Below, piece by piece: positions 23,601 to 33,679 of a DNA stretch of 64,000 bases. This DNA comes from Thunnus maccoyii. Its lineage: Eukaryota > Chordata > Actinopteri > Scombriformes > Scombridae. The stretch lies in assembly GCF_910596095.1 (NCBI RefSeq), contig NC_056550.1:7836501-7900500 (forward strand), written 5' to 3'. The position numbers and the translations under genes are program-made. Each line of letters starts with the position of its first letter. Positions within the stretch are counted from its first letter, which is position 1. The notes under the pieces are model-generated. The model was not told the DNA's origin. It did no database searches and saw only the letters and a program-made list of their open reading frames with translations.

Positions 23601-25510
23601 CCCAAAACTGACAAAACAAAAACTCTCTGATCTCCCAGTTTCTTGATGACTTCATCTAAAAGACTAGAGATCCATGTTAAAGGCACATGACCTGCATCAC
23701 CATCCATCAGCTCCATTGGGTGTCCTGATATCATCAGCTCTGCAGCCAGCTCAGGGTATTTAGACCAGTCAGTTTCTTCCATCTTTGTTTGTTCCTGCAG
23801 AGATTTATGGGCTTCATAGATCTGTCCAATTTCTCTAAAGATGTGCTCTAAGCCAAAAGTAGCTGACTGCAGTTTTGCTGATATTTTCTCAAGCTCAGTT
23901 TGCTTGCTTATTAGCTGATCAGATTTGTCATGTTTCTTCTTCAAATCCAAGACTTCAGACCATTTTTCATCATATTTTTGGAGAATTGAAGACAGATCAT
24001 CTGTTGAAAGTGCATCTAGTAAGATCTGAATCCATTTCAGGAAATACTCTCTCTCCTCTGATGGCAGAGACGAAAGGCTTTCAGTGAACAACTTCATCAG
24101 TTCACTACATGAAGCAGCACGTTGTTCTTGACGTATTCTCTCCAGTTCCTGTTGTTTTTTACATTTCTCCTTCTCAATGTTCCCTTTGAGGTGATACTGT
24201 TCTTTGTTTATTTTGCACCAGTCATGCCACAGTTGGCCTTGACAAGGCAGATATTCATCTTTGATCTTTGAAACATCCATCTCTTCAAGTAAATTCACTA
24301 TTTTCATAGCAGCACATTTTCCTTCTTGGCAGACTGTGTCATCTTCATCCACTCTGATTCCAGAGACCTCAGCCATGGTTTCTAGCTGGAAGAATGTATG
24401 TGGTCCAGACAAGATTTTTCCAATGATTCCTCTCAGTTCTTCAGAAACATCTGACCAGCTTCTGTCTTTCAGACCCATTTTGTATTTTCCCTCTTTCATC
24501 TCAGCTGCACCACAATCATTATCAACAATGAGACAAATGAGAGGTTTTGGAGACTTGAGAAGGGCTGAGATAACTGTCCAACTTTGGTCACTTTTCTCCA
24601 GAGTTGGTAACAGAACAACATTGACCGAAGATTTTTCCATCAGTATTTTTCGCTGTTTTTCAATCATCAGAGCATCACCATGAAGATTACAGAAGGCAAT
24701 GCAGTCACTGAAGGCATCATTGGGTTTTCCAGCAGGGCAGTACCATGCGACCTCTGCCACACCGTCCAACAAATGGCGAGATTTGGTGCTTCCTGGACAG
24801 TTTCTATGGAAGAAGGTGCTGTGACGGTCGTTGATCAAAGTGTTCATCAGCTGAGATTTAGACAGTGATAGCGTACCAAGACGGAAAAATGACACCATGG
24901 GTGTCTCAGCTTTGCAGATGGGCATACTCTTCATGGTGACAGTGTTTGAATCATCTTTGGTTTGAGTTATCTTCCAGCTTTTCCTTATTTGTCTGAATGT
25001 CCACAGAGGACACTCAACATCCATTGTGACTGGGTCAGGAACAAGCAAAGGTAAGGCGTACTGACACTGTGATAGCTTTGTAATCATGTTCTGCTTAAGA
25101 GAGCTGTCTGAGCAGTGAAATACTGCCATTTGAACATCCATTGGATGCACATGAGACTGTTTTGTCTGATCCGAGTCTATTTTGGCAGTAAATAGAGCAT
25201 CAAAGTCGTCATTGTCTGTTTCTGAGTTCTGTGGAACAGGCTTCAAGTGGCTCACCTCAGGACTGTCTTGTTTTACAGGAATATATCTGGCTCTGTAATC
25301 TAACATCATCAGCCTCTGAAGAAAATTGTTAGCTAGATCTTTTTCAGACAGGTCATGGTGCTGTTTTACAGGTCGACTTATTCTAAGAAAATCTGCTGGT
25401 GTCAATTTCTGATGATATTTTTCTTGAAGGTGAAGTCTGCTGAGCAGTGTTTCACTTTCTTGTTGATATTGCTCCTTCCTGTTGATCTCTTCAAAAATCT
25501 TTTCTGACTT
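20654..25510 (-). CDS. Giant last exon of the unit 1 GVIN gene (VLIG GTPase body)
   Basis: A single 4857-nt exon, as is usual for GVIN genes, begins after the acceptor at 25512-25511 and ends at TGA 20656-20654. It opens with the family hallmark around LTPADFLRI near residue 423. A long coiled-coil-like stretch (about residues 800-960) precedes the G domain. The P-loop GVQSSGKSTMLNAMFG starts at residue 1024 (base 23602), the G3-like DTEG is at 1077, and the G4-like FVHQN is near 1146-1150. All three are intact, so nucleotide binding is plausible. The C-terminal part has a Cys/His-rich cluster (CPFC near residue 1866, then paired His and Cys) like the zinc-binding tail region seen in GVIN proteins. 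No stop or frameshift was found. Confidence 0.97.
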   Translation of the reverse strand, partial: KSEKIFEEINRKEQYQQESETLLSRLHLQEKYHQKLTPADFLRISRPVKQHHDLSEKDLANNFLQRLMMLDYRARYIPVKQDSPEVSHLKPVPQNSETDNDDFDALFTAKIDSDQTKQSHVHPMDVQMAVFHCSDSSLKQNMITKLSQCQYALPLLVPDPVTMDVECPLWTFRQIRKSWKITQTKDDSNTVTMKSMPICKAETPMVSFFRLGTLSLSKSQLMNTLINDRHSTFFHRNCPGSTKSRHLLDGVAEVAWYCPAGKPNDAFSDCIAFCNLHGDALMIEKQRKILMEKSSVNVVLLPTLEKSDQSWTVISALLKSPKPLICLIVDNDCGAAEMKEGKYKMGLKDRSWSDVSEELRGIIGKILSGPHTFFQLETMAEVSGIRVDEDDTVCQEGKCAAMKIVNLLEEMDVSKIKDEYLPCQGQLWHDWCKINKEQYHLKGNIEKEKCKKQQELERIRQEQRAASCSELMKLFTESLSSLPSEEREYFLKWIQILLDALSTDDLSSILQKYDEKWSEVLDLKKKHDKSDQLISKQTELEKISAKLQSATFGLEHIFREIGQIYEAHKSLQEQTKMEETDWSKYPELAAELMISGHPMELMDGDAGHVPLTWISSLLDEVIKKLGDQRVFVLSVLGVQSSGKSTMLNAMFGLQFAVSAGRCTKGAFMQLVKVSEEMKKDFQFDYVLVVDTEGLRALELAGNATLHHDNELATFVVGLGNMTLINIFGENPAEIQDVLQIVVQAFMRMKRVKLSPSCVFVHQNVTDIAAAEKNMDGKRRLQEKLDQMTKLAAKEEVCDAECFNDVIAFDVQKDVKYFAQLWEGSPPMAPPNPGYSESIQDLKNIILSKASQSKGTTLSQFKSNIKDLWNALLKENFVFSFKNTLEIAVYRKLEVQYGNWTWALRSNMLTIENQLYNRIENGKLDKVDLGYLFKEMSETYEEIKKDMKVYFDDDRDKEMLVQWRGRFETKIKEFHDDQVRGVKRKLDEVIQQKNACKKLDDKKTEFEKMLLQKSKELAHELKDKAKDEEELEKQFDSVWSGWITELTGDTKPIEDINLEQEQMSILQELGIEWSLIDDSKSCESYKDISMIGDYFDYVTLNKHQELCNKSQQSEDSRRENRNTKGQGILTTTWVSVKKLFGFRSIRQKEALKPRGDFPYEEQVLIRSLIEDVEQQSLHAIKSKPVATRGYSPTYLQEVAKNVKEKVTEFESNRKYALKKEFTIDLLLYVFDMAGNWISESHNKFKMNNDAVTFVKSKKIQYYNIFKSFCKGNSSAVVLGEMICEKLKVSTVEAVCNKTAIDLAGEMRCSVPAFNGNRLNLEKYVLKSLAEKEDFDSYINYIRHPRNRAENFIGKEVKKYIFRKHKDKALNILKKNVDDINKLVSQALFTATEKVKAQRGDTDMWLKKFSSLLNDELTFNTICAQNFSDINKFDFLKEEIEKGLASIIDEMSSVSLGKMKEFRLKPDQILIDQLCNCCWVTCPFCAAVCTNTLENHSPDDHSVPFHRPSAINGLHYRGTVEMCINFCTTEVASDHSFYPHRDSEKTIPFKLYRTGGPKYANWRITADESKLTYWKWFVCRFQKQLEDHYNLKFQGFGEIPKEWRRHSKKEAIKSLDEMCE

Positions 25511-28500
25511 CTGTAAATAATAAGTAAATAATTATATACTGTATGTAAAAATGAGAACTTCAAATACTGGGTTATAAAGTAAATAGGCTTTTATTTTGAA
25601 TTCCTTACCTCATCCTTGTTTCCATCCACATCCGTATGTAAGATACCTACAGTACAACAATAAACTGCATTAACAGAGGGACAGAGCAATGTACTACTGG
25701 TACTGTGGTGTCTGTTATTAATGCTGAATTATTAGTTTATTTAGTTTTCTTTTTTCTTGACAGGGTTCAAATGAGACTGAAAGAGCCATGCAAAGTTTCA
25801 GTTAAAGAGTGAGTACACCATCTAATTCTGCTTGGTCCCTCCCTTTAATAAACTAAAAGAAATACAACAGAGAAGGTGGGAGGTGATCATGTCAATTTGA
25901 GGTGTGGCCTCATGGGGCACAGGGGACTCTGACTAATAAGAGTGGGGGATATCAAAAACTGATTCTGGTTCTGATTCAATATACCAGGGCCAGAATCACA
26001 AATACCAATACTTTTTATGATTAAAAGTCCAACTGAAATTACATTTAGTTATCCAATTTTTCAGTCAAAATGTTGTTTTTTTAAAAATGTATTTAAAAAT
26101 GAAGATAATGCAGAAGTACCAAAAACTGCAGTTCCTTGAATGGCCACTTGAGGCTGGCTCCAAAAGCGAGTCAATCCCCATAGACCCCCATATTAAAATG
26201 CCCAACTTTATAGCAGTAGTAAACATACTTACAGTGTGGGACAAAAAAAGGTTTTGGTCTCTATAGCTAATTTTCCCTTTCATGACAACTGTACGGGTTG
26301 TGAACTTTTTTATAATTCATCTGTTCAAATTTTATTAAGTCGTAAAGTTATGCATAACTAAGGACGTGACTATTTTTAGTGACAGGTTTGTTTGGCTTGT
26401 TTCAGCAACCAGGCTTCATTCGGCCCTCCTCAGCTCCACCTCTTTGCCCATTTTTGAGAAAGCAGGAGTTCGGTGGAGTCAGGCACTGCCAAGATGGCGA
26501 TGGCTGGAGCCACCCACTTTGAGCTTTAAAACCGCTCTTCAGAGACCAATGGGTGATGTCACGGTGTCTACGTCCAAATTGTTTACAGTCTGTGGCCCTG
26601 ACACCGGCAGGGCAACGAAAGAGTAGCAGTTCTAACAAACTTGTGCTGTAGCTACAAGTCATGAACAAGTCTGTGGGTCATGTTGTGTAGCAGACTGCTG
26701 TCTAGCTTAGTCTGACTCTCTCATCTGCCTATGACAGAACGCTGATGCAAATGTTTGATTGGCTGAATGAAAAGAAGTTGTCTATCTACATAGATGGAGA
26801 GCAAACAGTACTCCATCAGATTAATGCAAAAAATCCTGAAAAAAATCCTGAAACCAAAAAGTCAAGCATTTTTCTCTTTGGTTTCTGATTTTTTCTCAAA
26901 GGAGAACACAGGACAAGTGATCTAGAGAGCAGATGTGTATGCTGTAGTAGACGAAACAAGATGCAATTAAATTTCAGTTGGACTTTAACAGGGTCACTTC
27001 TGATCTGAAAAATCAGTGCTTTGTAAAAACTTGATGTTACCAGCTTCATTACTATCATAAGTCATGCTTACTAGATGTCTCCCAATCATGGATCAAAGCT
27101 GCAGGTCTGGCAAGCAAACAGCAAGGCCACTTAAAACTGATGAATAAAGAACTGAAGACACTTATCAGGCTAAAACTCACAGATGAACTCTCCTGGCCTG
27201 CTCAGTGTGGAATTTAAAATTGAGAGCAGATCAAAATCTTGAAGTCACTGACCATGCCTTTAATAATCTGCTTTCATTCTGAGCATAATGTATTTTTTTC
27301 CTCTGATGACACTTGTGCAGTGTACCAAGCCCCCACCAATAGCATTGGGCTATATGGCAATTTTGTCTTAGGTCACATGATGCCCACTGGCCCACAAAGA
27401 CTTTTTCCCATACACAACTATATGAAAGGAATGGCTTTAAAACAATGAATAACTTATCCGATCAAGAAAATCTTGAAATAACTTTTTGTACTATCAGAAT
27501 GTGATAAATAAAATTTGGAAAGTCAAGAGGAGCTCTATCAGTAAATAATTTTGTGCTCTTCATGTGTTTGGGGAGTCAGAGGAAGTCTCTAAGGTTGTGC
27601 TCAGACAGACATTAGTTCTGCATTAAGAAATGCATCCCCCTCAGGAAAGTGAATGATGCGATTCCACTGATGCAGCAGGGGCTTTTCAAAATGATTGGCC
27701 TCTGCTCATTTCATCCATCAGATGGCACACTGAGCCTGATTTTAAGAGGTTAATACTTTTACTACTTAACTTGCTTAACTGTTGACAAAATGACTAGTTT
27801 GAGTCAAGACCTAATTAGAAGTTTACAACTCAAAAAACATTTTGGGGTGTAGTTACTCTTTTAAATCTTGATGAAATGTTTACCTTTCTCATTTGTCGCA
27901 AATGTTATCACAGGCTTGACGTCGGGCTCCCCACCTGATGTTGTGCTTTCATCGTTCGTCTCTGAGTGTTCAACGTCACCTGGTTCATTTGCTGGATCAC
28001 ACTGAGAAAACAAGTGATTTTATTTACCCTTTAGATCACCAGGTTATTACAACAGAGGTTCTGCTTTCTGGTAACAGATTTAGACTAAACATGTTTCTAG
28101 ACATTAAAGGGGAACAGAGCAACCCCTGTAGCTAACACACAAAGATCACAGTTTAATCTTTACTGAAAATGTTTATGTAATATGTTGAACAACAGGACAC
28201 AACAATATCTTTTTACTTAAAAGTATGAGTTCTTGCCTTTGTTAAATTGATGGCAGGAAAAAAGTTAAAATTATCTCAAAATTGTTTGATTTTGTGTCAT
28301 TTTTATATCAGTATTTATGGTAGCACTAATTACCCCAAGAGTGCTCAATTTACCCCATCCCCATGCTCATTTTATCCCTATCTTGGGGTAAGTTGTGCCA
28401 TAGGACTAATTTTTTTGATGGCTCACTGTTCTAAAACTATAATAATTAGATAACTTGTTTTAATTTCTACGGATACACAACAACCTGAGGTATATATAAT

Positions 28501-31500
28501 AACGATTATTTGAAACAAATATACTTTTATTTTGCAGTAAAATCATCAAATGTAAAAAGTGCCTCACGTTTCCCTGTTCTCCCCTACTGTCCAAAATTGA
28601 GGAATTGACAGGTTAAAGTCAGCTATCATGTCTTATAGAAATGCATAGAGAGGCCCAGACAGAGATAATAAATGCAATATTTAAGTTGTTATTACATTAC
28701 AAATGGTTATATCATGCCAGTCAGACTACAGTAAATCACATATTCCAAAAATAAAAAATAAATGCCTGGATGAAACAGACATATTACTAGATTTGTATGG
28801 GAATGTCAGCTACAGGAATTCTGGTAAAGCTTTATTGAATGTATAAGTCATGTAACTGGTAAAATACATCCTCTTCAAGCCAAACTCTATGTGGTTGGAA
28901 TTTGCCCTGAAGACTTGTCACTTTACAGCAATCATGGCTTATTGACTTTTCACTCCTCTGGAAAAAAACGGACATACCTTCTACAGGAATGTAGAGAAAG
29001 GAACTTGAAGCCTGTCTTGCTTTGGAGTAATTTTTGTATATTGTTAAAAGAACAGATGCAAACTTTACTTGTTTATGAATTTTTGGAAAGTCACACTTTT
29101 GAATGATTTAGCTTTTTTTCCTTTTTGCTTTGGGAGAGAGAATATGTACCAAGTGTTTAAATGTACATGTTCTATATGTTAAAACTCCAATAAAAAATAT
29201 CTTTTTAATAAATGTTATTATTGCTAATCAACAAAATTAATTGTGTTGAAGTCACTCTCCAAAGCATCCAATTTGGTTGTAAATTAAAGTGTAAGAGCTT
29301 ACCTTCAGCTTGATTTCAGATGTATTCTTCTCCAACTCATCTGCTGGAGGAAATGTGGAAAAAGCAGATTGCACATTGGATTTTAATCTTACTTTTTAAA
29401 AAATGCTGCTGGATGTTATGATACCTATAATTTGACAATGTGCTGTGTTGCATTTTCTGCTGTTTTGTTTGGTCATGCACTGCATTTTCACAGCCTTGAT
29501 CCATCAGTTTTCTATATTCACTTAACCTGTACAAGGTATAGGGCAGTAGTAGGCAAATAGCAGCCTGTGGACAAAACTGGGCCCTCCTTTCTGTCAATGA
29601 CAGTACTTTCCTTCAACCACAAATGAAGCAGGCCACTGCTTATTGTGTGAGGATAAGCTATCAATTACATTTATGTCTCATGTATGTTCATGAGTATTTT
29701 TTTGTCAAATCAGTATCAAAACAAACAAAACATATTAAAAACATATGGGGTTGTTTTTTCACCGTGCAGGTAAAACACATACAATTTGAAGCTACTTCAT
29801 GGTAAGTTTACAGTAACAGATACAGAACATCCTGGAAACATCAACAAAATTAACCCTTTTGTTTGTACAATCACAATCTCAGCAATAATTTTGTTGTGAG
29901 TTCAGTGTTTTCAAATTTAGAAAAATGAAACCCAAATTGTAATCAAGATTAATTCATTAAATCTCACCTGTTTGATTTTGCTGAGACACAGAGGAATCAA
30001 TCCTTTCTTCTTTGTTGGATTTGTGGTCCAGCAGGTCTTTCTGTTCTTTATTGTCATCACACACCAGTCCACTGTAGCAGTGTGGATCATTTTCAGAGAC
30101 CATGACATCTATTTTTTTCAATAATGCTATTATCTCATTTTCATCCATCATACTGTTTTTACATGTGTGGTACGTTTTTTCAGTGAAACTGTTATAGACT
30201 TTCAGGTCTGTCACTGCACTTTCACATTTTTCATCTGACTTATGAGTCACAACTGTCATTAAATAAGCAAGTGACTCTTTCCCAAAAGCTTTTTCTAACC
30301 ACTGCACTCCTGAACTGTACTGGCTGTTATGCAGACCGTTTGTTAACAGTAAGAGAAAGGCATGGACTCCCCTGTTTAATGGGAATTTGTCAATGTTTTG
30401 AAGACCAAGCATGTTAATGACAGATATGTACCGACCACAAAAATCATACAGTTTGGACGAAAACTGTTCAACATTTGTTTGCTCGTCATGGTCAAATAAG
30501 ATGTTTTTTGATCCAATCTCAATGGAATTTGTGTCACCAACTAACACAAGTGTGAGCTCAGGTGTCACTGAAATAAAATAAAAGAACAACATCACTATGG
30601 TTTAATCATTGACACAGCACACTTTTTGACATTTTTCTGAAATTCAATACAAAAAAGGGAATACATGAAAGTATTTCTTACATTCTTTGATTCCTCTTGC
30701 AACACTCTCGCTCTCCCCTGCAGTCGGCTCACTAATGTCACTGCTGCTTTCATTGTGGACCTCTTTAACATCATCAACCTCCTCTGCTGAATGGTCAAAA
30801 CCTCCAAATATGAGAGAATAGTGTATTTAGTTTTCATAATTCTCTACAGTGTTTGAAACTGGATTTAGATATAATCTGAAAAACCTGTCACTGTACAATC
30901 AAATTCATGATGTTCTTAAAGTTCAAAAGTCAATTCCAGAAACTTAATTTCCAGTGTAGGCTTTATTTTTTTAGATTTCACAAATTCAAGAAACTATATT
31001 CAAATTCTTAAAATTCAATGAGCTCAATTTAGATCTAGAATTTCAGGTCAAGTCACTGAGACTGAGATTGCTCAAAACGGCTTGGTTAAATCATGGATGC
31101 ATTAAGAAGAACTGGATACTATGTTCCAAGATATCACCCCATTCATTCCTATGACGGTTGCTCACTGGGCACATACGCAGAAAAAGGGTCCGACCCAATA
31201 CCCACATTGATCAAGTGTCTACTTGTGTGATGTATTTGCTGTAACTGCCAACAATGCCAAAGTGCTCATTAAGACAGCGAGTGTGTGTTGGAAATTTATC
31301 TGTGCTCACTGGGACAAGTTTGATTAATAAGGACATGAGCTATTGGTTTTATTTCATTTCTACATTTTAGGGCTCACAAACAGAAAACACACATTCAGGA
31401 GCTGCAGGAGAAATAAAATTTAAAATATACTGTAAATGTTATCTAGAGGCATGTAGGCCTAGTGTACACAAAAAAAGTCGATAACCTTTTTAAGGAAGGA

Positions 31501-33085
31501 ACATATTTCTCAAAGTGATTGATTAAAGGATAGCCTCTGATATTGACAATGTCAGAAATGCAATATTATTCTTATTAGTATCATGAAAAAGAATTGATTG
31601 TTAATAATGATTTATGGAGATTCTGTCATAACTATGGAAACACAAAGTGTTCAGTATTAAATAGATTTTAAAAAGATATTATGAAATATAAAAATCATAT
31701 GAATACTTTTCATAATGACATATTTTATTTCATACTGTCACTTGCAATTGTGGACTTTGGACATCCACGGGACAGACGGGCTTCCTTGTGCTTCTGCATT
31801 TTTGGACCCACAGAGCATGCTCGCTGCCAAGCTGTTTGACAGCGAGCACATTAGAGACTTCCTCTGACTGAGCTTGCTAACTTCCTGTCAGCTCCCCACA
31901 CACATGAATGATAAAATGATTTAATGATGCGGCTTGTCTTGAATTTGTGTTTGTGACACTCAGAAATAAAACATGACTACATAATTTTTGAATAGGCCTT
32001 TTGATATTTTAATTTTCTATCTGTTTGTGAACCCTAAAATATATATACTAAATAAATAATTATATATGCTGGAAATAGTTTTGAATTTTACGACTGACCA
32101 CTAATTGACTACCTTAAGAGAAATTCAGATAGATGATTTTGAAAGTAAAATATTTCAGTGCTGTAAATTCAGAGGTATTTAATGTTCAACATCAGATATT
32201 CATTTGCTTATAAAATGAAAGTGTGTATGGCTCATCTCTTCCATATTCACCTTTCGTATCTGATGTAGTTGGTGCTTCAAATGTGATTTCAGACTCTTCT
32301 ATTGTTGTTCCTTCATTGTTGCTGTCTGAGTGTTCAGCTTCACTGGGTTCATTCACTGGACCAAACTACAAAAACAGATTTTTTTACAATAAATTCCACA
32401 GGTTAGACCCACTGACAACATGAAACCAAGAAAACAGCCTCTAGATAAATATAGATAATGTAAGATAAGAAGTTGAAGATTAACAACATGCAATGGTGTT
32501 GCAATTAAGAGAGTGATAAAACATGAAATAGAAGCAAGAAAAAAAAAACTGAAATGCAAGTAGGATTGTATCAAAGTGAAAACAACGTTAAGAGTTATGG
32601 AATCAAAACCTCTTTAGTTCAGGATGAAAACAAAATGAGAATAGCTCAGATCTTTCTGGAAAGTTGGATGTACAGATGTGCTACACCACCAAAAGTTTCT
32701 ACTTGAATTTAAAATTTTGGAGAAAAGGAACTTAGGATCCACTTCTGTCAAATTATAACCTGATTAACTTCAGAAAAACAGGATACTGTTAGAAAATGAA
32801 TGCAGCTGTATGTTGAAGACAATAATGGAGATGAAGAGATCTTTCCTTTACCTTGGTTACAGCTGCACTCTCCTCTAACCCCTCAACTGCAGTGCAGGCT
32901 AATGTAAGAAAAACAGAATACACATGATGAGCATCAAAAACATATGTTTGATTATCTAGCTGCTTGAGGTTTATTAAACTTTATTTTCAAACCTTTAAAT
33001 TACCTTTGTCATTTGCCACAGAAGTTACAGACTTGACTTCAGGCTCTCCTCCAGCTGCTGTGTTGTCTTTGTCCTCTGCCTCCAT
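20654..33085 (-). CDS. GVIN/VLIG-type interferon-induced very large GTPase with N-terminal pseudo-AIG1 domain (unit 1, complete, 9 coding exons)
   Basis: Exons on the minus strand, each bounded by AG and GT: 33085-33004, 32898-32852, 32365-32251, 30801-30682, 30567-29968, 29343-29303, 28001-27884, 25646-25609 and 25510-20654. The sum is 6018 nt with all phases agreeing (2005 aa plus TGA). Residues 1-121 are an acidic Glu/Asp/Ser/Thr linker. Residues 122-320 are AIG1/GIMAP-like. Residues 321-387 are another acidic linker, and 388-2005 are the VLIG body. Proteins of this family are large cytosolic/nuclear GTPases induced by interferon; their molecular job is poorly known. The ATG at 33085 follows a good 3' splice site at 33102 and a four-codon uORF. 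An ISRE lies upstream at 33661. The small exons are supported by phase and splice signals, not by transcripts, so the first four are the least certain. Confidence 0.88.
26021..26988. mobile_element. Non-autonomous inverted-repeat element in a GVIN intron (unit 1)
   Basis: The left end TTAAAAGTCCAACTGAAATT (26021-26040) is mirrored by the right end AATTTCAGTTGGACTTTAA (26970-26988). Both ends carry TTAA, which would suit a piggyBac-like target site. It contains a segment near 26490-26600 (AAGATGGCGATGGC, GGGTGATGTCAC) that recalls a dispersed fish repeat. It has no transposase and lies between coding exons 7 and 8. Confidence 0.6.
29968..30567 (-). CDS. Degenerate AIG1/GIMAP-like domain exon of the GVIN gene
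   Basis: A 600-nt exon with acceptor AG at 30569-30568 and donor GT at 29967-29966 keeps phase 1 on both sides, so it could be skipped or shuffled without breaking the frame. It encodes about 200 residues with AIG1 family order: a beta-1/P-loop position (LVLVGDTNSIEIGSKNIL), then INMLGLQN, then HAFLLLLTNG, then VVTHKSD at the G4-like place. It ends in a GIMAP-type helix with YHTCKNSMMDENEIIALL and IDVMVSEN. The canonical GxxxxGK[S/T] is lost, since the Lys/Ser of the P-loop are replaced, so GTP binding by this domain is doubtful. The assignment to AIG1 is by pattern, not by search. Confidence 0.8.
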
Positions 33086-33086
33086 T

Positions 33087-33101
33087 TTATGTGTTCTTCA
33101 T
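33087..33101 (-). promoter_or_regulatory. Four-codon upstream ORF one base before the GVIN start codon
   Basis: ATG AAG AAC ACA TAA ends one base before the main ATG at 33085. It starts at the second base of the predicted exon, so it would only exist in spliced mRNA. Such a tight uORF could damp translation or allow reinitiation; that role is inference. Confidence 0.5.
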
Positions 33102-33446
33102 GCTTTAGATGAGAGTAACAGGACAAAGTCACATAAACAAATACTAAAATAAAATATTACTGCAGTTGTGAATCACCTTTCAAGCTGACTGGACAAATTA
33201 TTACATAAAGACAAGCACTACGTCTAAGAGATAACTCATTTTGATGAACATCCTGAATATTTCCCTGCAGGTGAAAGGTTGCAAAGGTTAAAATGTGGAA
33301 AAAGTGTGACACAGCATTTTCCTTTTTTTCCTGTCTAAATGCCAAATTTCCTGCCAAATGGGTCTGCTTGCTTTGCCAACCAATATATGTTTCACAACAA
33401 TTGTATGTTTCTCAGCCGATAAATAATATAAATAAAGAAAACTCAC

Positions 33447-33580
33447 CTTTGTTTTGTGTTCTCATAGCTCTGCCTGCTCTGTATAGATATGACTGTCTGT
33501 CTTGTCAGAAATACTTCAAGATCACAATAAAAAAAATCAGTACTAGGTGTGGCCTTCACGAACAGTCCCTCCTCCTTTTC
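33447..33580 (-). other. Probable non-coding first exon of the GVIN gene (3' boundary only)
   Basis: A consensus donor (exon ...AAAG then gtgagt) sits at 33447/33446. It pairs with the acceptor at 33104-33103 just before the coding start. The 5' end is a guess placed about 30 bp after the TATA-like motif near 33607. There is no transcript evidence. Confidence 0.45.
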
Positions 33581-33660
33581 ACAGATCTGATGTAAAGTGA
33601 TGGGTATAAGGAGCAGTGAAGTCCACCATCCCCATTTCCTCTGAATCAGTGATGACAAAT

Positions 33661-33672
33661 GAAAGTGAAACT
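33661..33672 (+). promoter_or_regulatory. ISRE (interferon-stimulated response element) upstream of the unit 1 GVIN gene
   Basis: GAAAGTGAAACT matches the ISRE consensus GAAANNGAAACT exactly. It lies about 580 bp upstream of the GVIN ATG and about 215 bp upstream of a likely non-coding exon's 3' end. A weak TATA-like CTTATA (minus strand, about 33604-33610) lies about 50 bp closer to the gene. The spacing is right for an interferon-driven promoter on the minus strand. Confidence 0.75.
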
Positions 33673-33679
33673 AGAACAG

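Noticed and set aside
22589-24868. Plus-strand ORFs of 60-140 codons opposite the giant GVIN exon, repeated in unit 2
   Set aside because: They are shadows of a long conserved coding exon on the other strand.
28321-28400. Inverted TTACCCCAAGA / TCTTGGGGTAA pair in a GVIN intron
   Set aside because: It is short, with a long spacer and no target duplication seen. It may be an element end but support is too thin.
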